In this document: positions 32,378 through 44,245 of the stretch, one piece after another | Layout: each line of letters begins with the position of its first letter | Position numbering within the stretch: position 1 is the stretch's first letter | The notes under the pieces: model-generated | Told to the model about the DNA's origin: nothing | Database searches by the model: none | The model's input: only the letters and a program-made list of their open reading frames with translations | Source: Hippasteria phrygiana | Lineage: Eukaryota; Echinodermata; Asteroidea; Valvatida; Goniasteridae | Direction of reading: 5' to 3' | Length of the DNA stretch: 64,000 nucleotides | NCBI GenBank assembly: GCA_037893225.1 | Contig: JAZGUH010000627.1 | Coordinates: 992,001-1,056,000, forward strand | Program-made: the position numbers and the translations under genes

Positions 32378-33742
32378 TTACGTAGCTTTTCCCCGTCCTC
32401 TGCCCCGCTGACTCGGCTGGCCGGATGAATTGGGCGGTGCGTCTTCTTCCGATCTACGCGCCCAGGACGTTCGCTTCTTTCGGACACGTTGAACCCCTCC
32501 CTTCACGTATGTCACGTACTCTTCTCCCTGATCTTGTGTTGACTCCTTCTGGCTTTCTTTTGACTCCCCCTCCTGGTCTGATCTTTCTTCCTTCCCCATT
32601 GCTACGGCTTTGGGCTCGCTGCCTTCTCCTTTATCTTCTTCTGTTATCTTCCGCTTTCTGGTATCTGCTCTGGCGACACTCTCGTCCCAAAAGCCACGGA
32701 GCTTGCGTTGGTATCTCGGTGGTGGCGTCTGTATGACCTGGCTGAAGGTCTTTTTGCGGTCTTTCGGGCTGTCTGGTGTGCTGCTCCCCTCCTCTCGGTT
32801 GTCGGTCACCTCGTCTTGCTGATCTTGTTCCTGTTCTGGTCCAGCTGTGGCTGGAGCTTCCGTCACGGTTCGGTTGACCTCGGCATTGGTTTCTTCGTCC
32901 ATTTCTGTTTGGATATCATCACCTGCTTGCTCTTCCATGTCGTCTTCACTCTCATTGGTAGGCTCTTTTTCCTGCTCGTAGTCGGGTTTGGGAATTACCA
33001 GAATCGGGGTGTGGTTATCTGCGTTGTCGTCCTCTTCTTCATTGGTGTCAGTGTCGGTGTCGGTGTCGGTGCCCTCGTTCTCATCTACATGCTTGTCGTG
33101 CACAGACGCCCGGTGGTTATAACTTCCACATATGAAACATCTCCCCCGCATCTGGCAGTCCCGTGCGAAGTGGCCCGGCTTACTACAAATCTTGCAGGTC
33201 TTTTCTTGGCCTCTGTACCTTACTGGCAAGGTGAATCCGCCTACTCGAACGTAGCTGGGTATGGGTTTCTGTAGATTTCGGATCAATAGGCTGCGGACTC
33301 CCGTCTCGATAGATTTTTCGAAGTCGTGGGTCTGTCGTCTGATATTGCCCACTGTTCCAAACTGCATGAGAGCATTGCAGACGACTTCGTCGGACATTTC
33401 ATATGGGGCCTTGACGTATGCTACCACCGAATTCTGTAGACTGACTCTCTCACATTGGATGAGCAACTTATGCAGAATCATTCCCTGTAGTGCGATTCTC
33501 TCGCTATCTTTGCTGTTGTTGAAAGACACATTAAACCACCCGTTGTCAAGTGAAGCTATACATTTTGTTGACGCCGCGGTGCCCAACTCTTTGTTTGTGG
33601 CACAAAAGACCTCGTTGGCTGTCACGTCTTGGAGGTGACTGACATTAAATCTTATTGTGTTAGGGCGCTTAAGCATGGGTCGCTGTGGTTGACGGTAGGA
33701 CGACCCCATGGCTCTCAAGATGGCTGCCCCTAATATGGACAA
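32378..33742 (-). CDS. LINE C ORF1: zinc-knuckle nucleic acid-binding protein, 454 aa
   Basis: The frame runs from an ATG at 33742 (second Met at residue 12) to a stop at 32378. The N-terminal half has an RRM-like pattern seen in Tx1-type ORF1 proteins. It contains a CCHC knuckle (CKICSKPGHFARDC) followed by a second, variant one (CFICGSYNHRASVH). The C-terminal half is acidic and disordered (TDTDTDTDTNEEEDD) and ends in a basic RGRGRGKAT tail. It is expected to coat the LINE RNA. It is intact and pairs with the intact ORF2 downstream. Confidence 0.88.
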   Translation of the reverse strand: MSILGAAILRAMGSSYRQPQRPMLKRPNTIRFNVSHLQDVTANEVFCATNKELGTAASTKCIASLDNGWFNVSFNNSKDSERIALQGMILHKLLIQCERVSLQNSVVAYVKAPYEMSDEVVCNALMQFGTVGNIRRQTHDFEKSIETGVRSLLIRNLQKPIPSYVRVGGFTLPVRYRGQEKTCKICSKPGHFARDCQMRGRCFICGSYNHRASVHDKHVDENEGTDTDTDTDTNEEEDDNADNHTPILVIPKPDYEQEKEPTNESEDDMEEQAGDDIQTEMDEETNAEVNRTVTEAPATAGPEQEQDQQDEVTDNREEGSSTPDSPKDRKKTFSQVIQTPPPRYQRKLRGFWDESVARADTRKRKITEEDKGEGSEPKAVAMGKEERSDQEGESKESQKESTQDQGEEYVTYVKGGVQRVRKKRTSWARRSEEDAPPNSSGQPSQRGRGRGKAT

Positions 33743-33928
33743 CGGCCTCGAAAATCAAAAGACGGAGAAGGCCAAAAAGGCCGATACTCTCGACAAGATA
33801 TCTCCCTATTGAGCTTTAGATGTAGATACTCACATAGGAAGAAACTCAGATACCATTCAAGCACAAAAGGGCAACAAATCACTAGAAAGGTAGAACTTTT
33901 CAGGAGCGCGATGTTGAACACGTCTTGC

Positions 33929-36900
33929 GGTGCCCGCATGTACTCCAGAGGTGCCCGTTGTATAATTTTCTTTTTTCTTCACTGAGATGTACCCAACCGG
34001 TGCCCGCCTGTACTCCAGAGGTGCCCGTTCTATTATTATCTATTTTCTTCACTGTGATGTACCCAACCGGTGCCCGCCTGAACTCCAGAGGTGCCCGTCT
34101 TATAATTATCTATTTTCTTCACTGTCATGTACCCAACCGGTGCCCGCCTGTACTCCAGAGGTGCCCCTTCTATAATTATCTTTTTTCTTCACTGTGATGT
34201 ACCCAACCGGTGCCCGCCTGTACTCCAGAGGTGCCCGTTCTATTATTATCTATTTTCTTCACTGTGATGTACCCAACCGGTGCCCGCCTGTACTCCAGAG
34301 GTGCCCGTTCTATTATTATCTATTTTCTTCACTGTGATGTACCCAACCGGTGCCCGCCTGTACTCCAGAGGTGCCCGTTGTATAATTATCTTTTTTCTTC
34401 ACTGAGATGTACCCAACCGGTGCCCGCCTGTACTCCATAGGTGCCCGTTCTATTATTATCTATTTTCTTCACTGTGATGTACCCAACCGGTGCCCGCCTG
34501 AACTCCAGAGGTGCCCGTTCTATTATTATCTATTTTCTTCACTGTGATGTACCCAACCGGTGCCCGCCTGTACTCCATAGGTGCAAGTTCTATTATTATC
34601 TATTTTCTTCACTGTCATGTACCCAACCGGTGCCCGCCTGTACTCCAGAGGTGCCCCTTCTATAATTATCTTTTTTCTTCACTGTGATGTACCCAACAGG
34701 TGCCCGCCTGTAATCCAGAGGTGCCCCTTCTATAATTATCTTTTTTCTTCACTGTGATGTACCCAACAGGTGCCCGCCTGTAATCCAGAGGTGCCCGTTC
34801 TATTATTATCTATTTTCTTCACTGTGATGTACCCAACCGGTGCCCGCCTGAACTCCAGAGGTGCCCGTCTTATAATTATCTTTTTTCTTCACTGTCATGT
34901 ACCCAACCGGTGCCCGCCTGTACTCCAGAGGTGCCCCTTCTATAATTATCTTTTTTCTTCTCTGTGATGTACCCAACCGGTGCCCGCCTGTACTCCAGAG
35001 GTGCCCGTTCTATTATTATCTATTTTCTTCACTGTGATGTACCCAACCGGTGCCCGCCTGTACTCCAGAGGTGCCCGTCTTATAATTATCTATTTTCTTC
35101 ACTGTGATGTACCCAACCGGTGCCCGCCGGTACTCCAGAGGTGCCCGTCTTATAATTATCTATTTTCTTCACTGTCATGTACCCAACCGGTGCCCGCCTG
35201 TACTCCAGAGGTGCCCGTCTTATAATTATCTATTTTCTTCACTGTGATGTACCCAACCGGTGCCCGCCTGTACTCCAGAGGTGCCCCTTCTATAATTATC
35301 TTTTTTCTTCACTGTGATGTACCGGTACCCAACCGGTGCCCGCCTGTACTCCAGAGGTGCCCGTTCTATTATTATCTATTTTCTTCACTGTGATGTACCC
35401 AACCGGTGCCCGCCTGTACTCCAGAGGTGCCCGTTCTATTATTATCTATTTTCTTCACTGAGATGTACCCAACCGGTGCCCGCCTGTACTCCAGAGGTGC
35501 CCGTTCTATTATTATCTATTTTCTTCACTGTGATGTACCCAACCGGTGCCCGCCTGAACTCCAGAGGTGCCCGTCTTATAATTATCTATTTTCTTCACTG
35601 TCATGTACCCAACCGGTGCCCGCCTGTACTCCAGAGGTGCCCCTTCTATAATTATCTTTTTTCTTCACTGTGATGTACCCAACCGGTGCCCGCCTGTACT
35701 CCAGAGGTGCCCGTTCTATTATTATCTATTTTCTTCACTGTGATGTACCCAACCGGTGCCCGCCTGTACTCCAGAGGTGCCCGTTCTATTATTATCTATT
35801 TTCTTCACTGTGATGTACCCAACCGGTGCCCGCCTGTACTCCAGAGGTGCCCGTTGTATAATTATCTTTTTTCTTCACTGAGATGTACCCAACCGGTGCC
35901 CGCCTGTACTCCATAGGTGCCCGTTCTATTATTATCTATTTTCTTCACTGTGATGTACCCAACCGGTGCCCGCCTGAACTCCAGAGGTGCCCGTCTTATA
36001 ATTATCTATTTTCTTCACTGTCATGTACCCAACCGGTGCCCGCCTGTACTCCAGAGGTGCCCCTTCTATAATTATCTTTTTTCTTCACTGTGATGTACCC
36101 AACAGGTGCCCGCCTGTAATCCAGAGGTGCCCCTTCTATAATTATCTTTTTTCTTCACTGTGATGTACCCAACCGGTGCCCGCCTGAACTCCAGAGGTGC
36201 CCGTCTTATAATTATCTTTTTTCTTCACTGTCATGTACCCAACCGGTGCCCGCCTGTACTCCAGAGGTGCCCCTTCTATAATTATCTTTTTTCTTCTCTG
36301 TGATGTACCCAACCGGTGCCCGCCTGTACTCCAGAGGTGCCCGTTCTATTATTATCTATTTTCTTCACTGTGATGTACCCAACCGGTGCCCGCCTGTACT
36401 CCAGAGGTGCCCGTCTTATAATTATCTATTTTCTTCACTGTGATGTACCCAACCGGTGCCCGCCGGTACTCCAGAGGTGCCCGTCTTATAATTATCTATT
36501 TTCTTCACTGTCATGTACCCAACCGGTGCCCGCCTGTACTCCAGAGGTGCCCGTCTTATAATTATCTATTTTCTTCACTGTGATGTACCCAACCGGTGCC
36601 CGCCTGTACTCCAGAGGTGCCCCTTCTATAATTATCTTTTTTCTTCACTGTGATGTACCCAACCGGTGCCCGCCTGTACTCCAGAGGTGCCCGTTCTATT
36701 ATTATCTATTTTCTTCACTGTGATGTACCCAACCGGTGCCCGCCTGTACTCCAGAGGTGCCCGTTGTATAATTATCTTTATTCTTCACTGAGATGTACCC
36801 AACCGGTGCCCGCCTGTACTCCAGAGGTGCCCGTCTTATAATTATCTATTTTCTTCACTGTGATGTACCCAACCGGTGCCCGCCTGTACTCCAGAGGTGG

Positions 36901-37850
36901 CCCTTCTATAATTATCTATTTTCTTCACTGTGATGTACCCAACCGGTGCCCGCCTGTACTCCAGAGGTGCCCCTTCTATAATTATCTATTTTCTTCACTG
37001 TGATGTACCCAACCGGTGCCCGCCTGTACTCCAGAGGTGCCCGTTGTATAATTATCTTTATTCTTCACTGAGATGTACCCAACCGGTGCCCGCCTGTACT
37101 CCAGAGGTGCCCGTCTTATAATTATCTATTTTCTTCACTGTGATGTACCCAACCGGTGCCCGCCTGTACTCCAGAGGTGGCCCTTCTATAATTATCTATT
37201 TTCTTCACTGTGATGTACCCAACCGGTGCCCGCCTGTACTCCAGAGGTGCCCCTTCTATAATTATCTATTTTCTTCACTGTGATGTACCCAACCGGTGCC
37301 CGCCTGTACTCCATAGGTGCCCGTTCTATTATTTTCTATTTTCTTCACTGTGATGTACCCAACCGGTGCCCGCCTGTACTCCAGAGGTGCCCGTTCTATT
37401 ATTATCTATTTTCTTCACTGTGATGTACCCAACAGGTGCCCGCCTGTAATCCAGAGGTGCCCGTTGTATTATTATCTATTTTCTTCACTGTGATGTACCC
37501 AACCGGTGCCCGCCTGTACTCCAGAGGTGGCCCTTCTATAATTATCTATTTTCTTCACTGTGATGTACCCAACCGGTGCCCGCCTGTACTCCAGAGGTGC
37601 CCCTTCTATAATTATCTATTTTCTTCACTGTGATGTACCCAACCGGTGCCCGCCTGTACTCCATAGGTGCCCGTTCTATTATTTTCTATTTTCTTCACTG
37701 TGATGTACCCAACCGGTGCCCGCCTGTACTCCAGAGGTGCCCGTTCTATTATTATCTATTTTCTTCACTGTGATGTACCCAACAGGTGCCCGCCTGTAAT
37801 CCAGAGGTGCCCATTCTATAATTATCGTTTTTCTTCACTGTCATGTACTC
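33929..37850 (+). repeat. 70-bp minisatellite, block 2 (about 56 units)
   Basis: Same unit as block 1, resumed after LINE C. Private variants include CCCAACAGGTGCCCGCCTGT followed by AATCC, a GCCGGTACTCC unit, and a 6-bp CGGTAC insertion near 35323. A run of about 19 units repeats with a 1336-bp offset (for example CCGGTACTCC at 35127 and 36463; CTTCTCTGTGATG at 34957 and 36293). Shorter duplications of 280 bp (36650/36930) and 350 bp (37311/37661) follow. Confidence 0.95.
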
Positions 37851-38058
37851 GTAAGTCGTGTGTTAGTTGAGCTCCGGAGAATTTAGCTTTTTCTTCGTTA
37901 TTATTGCTTAATGGTGTCAGGTTTTACACCATATTGTTTATTATTGTCCATAGAACACCATTGGCCCACTCATTTTGTTCGTGTTTTCATATTTCTGGTG
38001 TATTTTGACGTTATTTCTTTCAGTTTTCTATCCAGATTGAGTGCTCTGGCTGGCCGTT

Positions 38059-39989
38059 ATGGCCAGTCAAGCAAAACCGTCACAAAAGGCTGGGCCAGGG
38101 TAGACTGCACCCGGTCCCAGTGTTCCCATTGTTCCTGCTTCGAAGGCTCCCATTGTCCCTGCCGGGCTGCGTCCTGACAGGGGCAGTGGCGTGACTTTCC
38201 AGGCCGATCCCGGCGTATCTGTCGGGGCTTACATTGACGCCATGACAGATGCGCTGGCTTCGGCCGACGTTCATTCAGCCTCCCGTATCTCCCATGGCCG
38301 GGTTGCAGTCTATTTCGGCTCGAGGCAGGTAGCCCTTCAAGCTGTGCAAGAAGGTTTCTCCTACAGAGGCTCCTACCTCGAGCTGACGCCCCTGGTCCAG
38401 CCAACGGTTCGGTTAACCCTCAGTAACGCCTACACAGAAATCCCGGACAACGTTCTCATCCACGAAATTTCTTCCTTCTGCAAGGTCGTCTCACAGGTAA
38501 AACCCATACCCCTTGGTTGTAAAATAGAGGAAAATGCCCACATTTTGTCCTTCAGAAGACAGGTGTATGTGATTCTGCCCCAGAACGTCACTCCCCCGAG
38601 TGCCATAAATTTTACGCACTCGGGGAGAAGCCATCACGTATTCCTTTCCACTGACTCTGCCGTGAAGTGCTTCAACTGTGGCGGTCTGGGGCATGTTTCC
38701 CGCTTCTGTGAGAAGAACAGGGCCCCTGACCAAACGGACGACACCAACCCCCTTAACCCACCCCCCTTTTTTGTACACAATAAGTCAGACCCTCGGCACC
38801 CTGCCAAAAACGCGCGAAGGCACGAACCCGCTGCTAAACCCGCCACCAAACCCGCTGATAAGCCCACCGCCAAACCCGCCGCCGAGCCCGCTGCCAAGCC
38901 CGCTGCCAAGCCCGCTGCCAAGCCCGCTGCCAAACCCGCCGTCAAACCCGCTGCCAAACCCGCCGTCAAACCCGCTGCCAAACCCGCCGTCAAACCCGCT
39001 GCCAAACCCGCCGTCAAACCCGCTGCCAAACCCGCCGTCAAACCCGCTGCCAAACCCGCCGTCAAACCCGCTGTCACACCCGCTTCCAAACCCGACGCCG
39101 AACCCACCCATAATTCCACCACTGTATACCCTCCCTCACCCTCCCAACCCCCTCCCACTCCAACATCCTCAACATCCCATTCTCCCTCTCCCTCCCGCCC
39201 TTCAACTTCCGACTGTATCTGGGGAACTCCTCCCACTGCCCCCTCTCTTTTCTCAGATATAGTTTCCAAACGCAAAATTACCCCTCCGACTCCTGTCTCC
39301 CGGCAGACACCCTTCCTGGTACCGCTCAAAGCAGCCTCCCCTCCCAAAAAAATGATGAAAACCCGAACTGCCCTGCACATGCAGGTCGACCCCACCGTCT
39401 CTCCCTCACTTCCCCCCCCCCTAAACCTTTCCCTCCATCCACACCCACATCCTCATCCCCACCACCCGCACCCGAATCCCCTCCCCCTCCCACTGCTTAT
39501 TCCTCTCTTCTCCACACTGTTAAATCCCCTCCTCCTCCCACCCGCAGTACAAAACCCTCCCCACCCCCGTCTGATTCCCCTAAACCCTCCACGTCACACG
39601 CTCCTCCCCCTCCAACTACCCCAACATTGAAACCCACCCCTACCCCCGTGCCCACTTCAACACCCACCCAGATCCCTCCAACGCCTGTGTCGCTATCACC
39701 CTCCAACGACCCTGACACTGACTCGACTATGTGGGAGGACTCTCAGACGGACGGCGACGAGCCGTTCTCTGAGAGTGTTCTCACAGAAAAGGGCCCGCTC
39801 TCTTACAGTCAGCTTCTCGCATTCCTGTCTTCTGTCAAGGGCAAAAGGAGACCCGTGCCGGTTGCCCGTAAATGTACCGGCGACTTGCCGGGTCTGGTAA
39901 AACAATTGAAACCCCTAAGACACCATCCGGACGTTCCGAAACGTATGCAGCAGAGACTGGTGAAACTCGTAGGGACTCTACAGAAATAA
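38059..39989 (+). pseudogene. LINE B ORF1 (zinc-knuckle protein with KPA repeats), inactivated
   Basis: The likely start ATG is at 38059, followed by an in-frame TAG at 38101-38103; the frame is then open from about 38104 to 39630. An RRM-like N-terminal part precedes a CCHC knuckle (CFNCGGLGHVSRFC, about 38668-38709). A long Lys-Pro-Ala repeat follows (38830-39085, 24-bp DNA period), then a Pro/Ser-rich linker. A C-run near 39411-39422 appears to shift the frame; the conserved C-terminal part (PDVPKRMQQRLVKLV) ends at 39989 in another frame. Confidence 0.8.
38830..39085 (+). repeat. 24-bp coding minisatellite inside LINE B ORF1
   Basis: Repeats of AAACCCGCTGCCAAACCCGC-type sequence with alternating GCC and GTC codons give PAAKPAVK units in the ORF1 frame. 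Opposite-strand Gly-rich frames here are shadows. Confidence 0.85.
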
Positions 39990-40002
39990 ACTATCATTCA
40001 TC

Positions 40003-43000
40003 ATGTATGTCTCATTAATCCTTGCGATGACTCTGTCGTTGGTCACCCTCAACACGGGAGGGTGTACGACCGCATTGAAAAATGCATCAATAAAAACATA
40101 TGTTGAAAACCTTTGCGGTAACCCCGATATCGTTTTTCTCCAAGAAACCTATTTTCTGAATTCCAATAACCCTGTGTGGAAAATGTGGTCGTACACCCCC
40201 CCCCCCCCTGTGTGCCCCCAGCCTCACCCGTGGGTCGGGAATAACGACCCTGGTCAAGAACAAAAACATAGACATTGTTGACTCAAAAATTATTTCGGAC
40301 GGGCACATTTTCTTTACCAAGATTAGAACCAATAATACTTTTTTCTATCTCTATAATTTTCTAGTCCCTCAAAACGATAAACTTGCCCTTGAGGCCACCC
40401 AGTCCTTCAGTGAGCATTGCGCTCAGCTTGCCGACGACGGCGTCATCGTCATCGGTGGTGACTTTAACTGCACTTTGGACCCTTTCGTCGATCGTCTGCG
40501 CATGCCGGTCGAGCATCGACCCAGAGTCGCTAGCGCCCTCAGCGACGCGATGGGTGCACTGTCGTTGCGTGATATCTGGCGCAGTCTCAACCCCGGTAAA
40601 CAAACATTTACTTGGTCCAGGAATAATCTCTCGTCCGAGTCTGGCATGGCACGAGCCCGACTCGATCGTTTTTACGGCCCACCCAATATTTTATCTTCTG
40701 TTCACTCTTCCAAAATATCCCCTGTACTCTCTCCGACCATTTTGCCGTTTCTCTTCAAATTAAGCTCCCCTCGGCTAGCCAGAGGGGTAGCGCCTACTGG
40801 CACTTTAACAACTCTCTCCTTTCTGATGTTTCCTACAAACAAATAATAAATCATTTCTGGGCCAATTGGAAACATCAAAAAGGAGACTTCCCTGATATTT
40901 TATTGTGGTGGGACATTGGCAAGTCCCACATTACATCCATCACCCAAAAATACAGTCAGAAAATTGCTAAAGAAAGACGAGAAACTTTTTCTGAGCTGAA
41001 CAAAAAAATCGACCGTTTACAGTCTGCGCCGGATCTCACGCCTCAGGCCAAAGAGGTCCTAAAAGAACAAAGGGACAATTTAAATCAACATCTTAAAGAT
41101 AAAGCTAAAGGCGCTCTCGTCAGATCGCGTTTTCAACACATCAACGAAACCGACTCCTGTACTTCTTACTTCTTCAACTTGGAAAAAAGCAACTCAATTT
41201 TTAAATCCATCAGCAAAATACGTCTCCCCTCTGGTATAGTTTCCGAAGACCGAACCGAAATAAAAACTCACATTCATGCCTTTTACCAAGACCTGTACAG
41301 TCGAGTCCCGACTGACGAGAGTGCCTTCAATTTAATTACCGAGGACCTCAATCGGCTTGAGCCTCAAGATGCGGAGGACCTCGATTGTCCTCTGTCTCTT
41401 GGGGAACTTGACCTTGCCGTCGAGCAACTTGGCATAAACAAATCTCCCGGCCTTGACGGACTCAGCTCCGAATTTTTCCAGTGTTTCTGGCCCCTGCTAA
41501 AAGACGATCTTTTTTCCGTTCTCAATCATTCCCTCATTTCTGGCTCTCTACCCCGTTCCTTTTCCCGTGCAGTTATTACCCTACTTCCCAAGAAGGGAGA
41601 CCTTTCCGACATTGCCAATTGGCGTCCGGTCTCCCTTCTGAATACAGATTACAAAATCTATGCCAAGTTGCTCGCCAACAGACTCAAGCAGTGCATCCAC
41701 AGCGTAGTGTATGAAGATCAAACGTATTGTGTACCGGGGCGTTCGATTTTCGACAACATAAATTTAATCCGAGACATTCTGATGTTCTCGAATTTTAACG
41801 ACGCCCCGTTGGCCGTGGTCGGCCTTGACCAGAAGAAAGCTTTTGACAATGTCGACCACGGCTATCTAATCAACACAATGAGGGCCATGGGCTTTGGGGA
41901 GATGTTTCTCAGTTACTTACAGCTTCTGTACAGCAGTTCCGAGAGCCTGATCAAGGTGTGCGGCTCCCTGACTTCGCCCTTCTCTTTCGAGAAGGGTATA
42001 ATTGCAGGGGTGCCCGCTCTCAGGACTGCTGTACTCGATTGCCATAGAGCCACTCTTGAACAAACTTCGTTGCAACATAAATAAGAGTGGCTTCAAACTT
42101 CCCAACACTGAGAAATACTGCTCGGTATCGGCATACGCGGACGACGTGTCCGTGTTTGTCACCTCCGATGCGGGTTTCACTGCGGTCGAGGAGACCTACG
42201 ATCTCTTTGGCCGCGCCTCTGCTGCTTGCTTAAATACCACGAAATCACAGGGACTATGGGCCGGCTCTTGGGTCGGGCGGACCGATCGGCCCCTCGGTTT
42301 CGTGTGGAACAGCGAGGGGCTCGAGTTTCTTGGGGTTCATCTGGGAAACCTATCTAGCTATCACCAACTGAACTGGAAAAAATGCACAGACAAACTCAAC
42401 AAAACACTTACCTCTTGGAAAACCTTTTCTCTCTCCCTTTCCTTCAAAGGCAGAATCCTCATAGCCAACCAATTAGCTGCTTCCAATTTGTTTTATTCTC
42501 TCGCTACCCTACCTCCCCCCGATCACATCATAGATGAGCTCCAACGGTTTCTAATCGGTTTTGACTGGGCCCACGAAAAAACACCTGCTAAGGAGACGAC
42601 TCTTGTTTCAAAAACCTGATAAAGGGGGCCTTGGTTTAAGTTGCCTCCGAGCACGCACCCCCACGTACAGATTCACCCGTATACAGAGGTTTTTTATACA
42701 ATTGCTCTCACCCCTCGTACTTCCTTTTCTCGCACTTCCTGCAAAATTATCAAAACTTGCATTTCGATTTTCAGTTATTTTTTATCAAAACCGACCCAGT
42801 TTCTTACGTGGGCATTCCAACTTTTTACAATGAGGTGTTGCGTGCTTGGGCGGCCTCCGGAGCTCAAAATTATAATAGCACACGACAACGTAAGCCACGT
42901 CTTAAATGTTCCCATTCACAGTTGTATTTTTAATTCTCTTGCAGCTGACGATGAGCCAGACTGTGCGCGACTCCTCGCATGCGGAATCAAACAAATTCGC

Positions 43001-43902
43001 TACATCCTGCATCCTGAGAGCGGGCGTTGGCTCGACGCCAGTGACGTCATCCAACCTACGTGCCGAACACGCCCGTTCTCCACACGTCTCCTCCACCGTC
43101 ATCTCCTTCGTCTTCGTTCCGTCGTCATCCGTCTGTTCCCCAATGTCTTCAATCACCGTGGTCTCGTCAAGTCTTCTCTCCCGCCTGTCAACATCGTCTC
43201 CAAGCAAGATCCGCCCCTCGGAATCAAGCTAACGACCAACGTCAACGGGATCTCCGCACCATCCAAAGAAATGTATCATCACATCAACCGCAACATCAAC
43301 GAACTCCCAGATAACGAACGAACGCACTGGCACGACGTGGGCTTCCTTGACAAACCCAACGATATCAACTGGAAGGAAGCATACGAACTGCCCTCCTCAA
43401 AGAAGGAGGGCGATGTACAATTCAAACTCTTCCATAACGTTCTCCCGTCGTTGCCAGTGCTTCATCACATCAACCCGAACATCAATCCAGCATGCGGATG
43501 GTGCGGAGAGAGGGGCACGATCTGGCATCTGTTCATCCTCTGTCCGTCTATCCAGCCAGCCCTCACGCTTCTACATACACTCATCAGTCGTCTCCTTCCC
43601 GATCTTTTCCTCAACTTCAACATCTACTGGTCCCTGATTCCGCAAGCCGGGAGACCGACAAACAAGCTGTGCGCATCGCCAATTATCTCATCGTTAGCTG
43701 TAAGAACGTCATTTATTATTTATATAGAACTGGTAATTTTGTCGACCCTTATGTCATATGGACACACCGCCTAAAAAACAGAATTTTATTTGAATTTTAT
43801 TACTACAGTCTTAACTGCAACTTAAATGATTTTGATAACAAATGGGGAATTAATAACGCTTTAGTCACGACTGTGAATGGTGAACTGACGTGGCTTATAT
43901 AA
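40003..43902 (+). pseudogene. LINE B ORF2 (endonuclease-reverse transcriptase), several frameshifts
   Basis: The ATG at 40003 follows 13 bases after the ORF1 end. The coding sequence is spread over several frames: a C-run near 40195-40208 breaks the endonuclease, another shift lies near 40720-40740, then 40903-42084 is open (KSPGLDGL, NWRPVSLLN, DQKKAFDNVD). A one-base insertion near 42000 breaks GIRQG, 42002-42619 holds the YADD box, and further shifts follow near 42580, 42700 and 43660. A CGWCGERGTIWHLFILC knuckle is still readable near 43490. It is dead but complete in outline. Confidence 0.85.
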
Positions 43903-44245
43903 CCGCAATGGTACTTTTTCACAGTATAAAATGATAATCAGTATAATTATATAAAATAATATAATAATAAAAAAACAACAACAACAAAAAACAACACAAA
44001 AAACACACCAAAAAGAAAACACAAACAAATAATTAAATATGTTTTTAACTGTGTAGCTATTTACTGTTACCTTTGGACTAAATTAAGTATTTTTCTTTAT
44101 TGTACCGTTTTTCCTTAGCCAACATTTTATGTCAATTATTTAAACTAAATTTCGTAATTGATTTATTGGTTAACGCTGTTTTGTTTTACAATGTAATGTT
44201 TCGAAAAGATATGCAATAAAGGTACAATTTGAAAAGTGAAAAAAG

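Larger units (their letters stand above)
27788..33928 (-). mobile_element. LINE C, Tx1/L1-like retrotransposon, both ORFs open, inserted in the minisatellite
   Basis: A 6.1-kb minus-strand element. Its short 5' leader (33928-33743) is followed by ORF1 (33742-32378), ORF2 (32359-28595) and an AT-rich 3' region of about 0.8 kb (28594-27788) ending in an A/G-rich tail against satellite sequence. Minisatellite continues on both sides. Its sequence is only distantly related to LINEs A and B. No frameshift or internal stop is visible, so it is the youngest LINE here. Confidence 0.9.
37849..44245 (+). mobile_element. LINE B, Tx1/L1-like retrotransposon, near full length, damaged
   Basis: It begins after satellite TGTAC at 37844-37848, with a 5' region (37849-38058), ORF1 (38059-39989), ORF2 (40003-43902) and an A-rich 3' region to 44245, where satellite TGTACTCCAGAGG resumes. 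It is about as long as LINE C and highly similar to LINE A where both exist. TGTACTC occurs on both sides of the insertion. Confidence 0.88.

Noticed and set aside
24800..37850. CRISPR-like array
   Set aside because: Units are contiguous 70-bp repeats without unique spacers, in a eukaryotic setting; no cas-like genes.
33925..37870. The same repetitive peptides in the second array
   Set aside because: Same cause: stop-poor satellite, not genes.
38634..39395. Minus-strand Gly/Ala-rich ORFs of up to 253 codons
   Set aside because: They are the antisense of the Lys-Pro-Ala minisatellite in LINE B ORF1.
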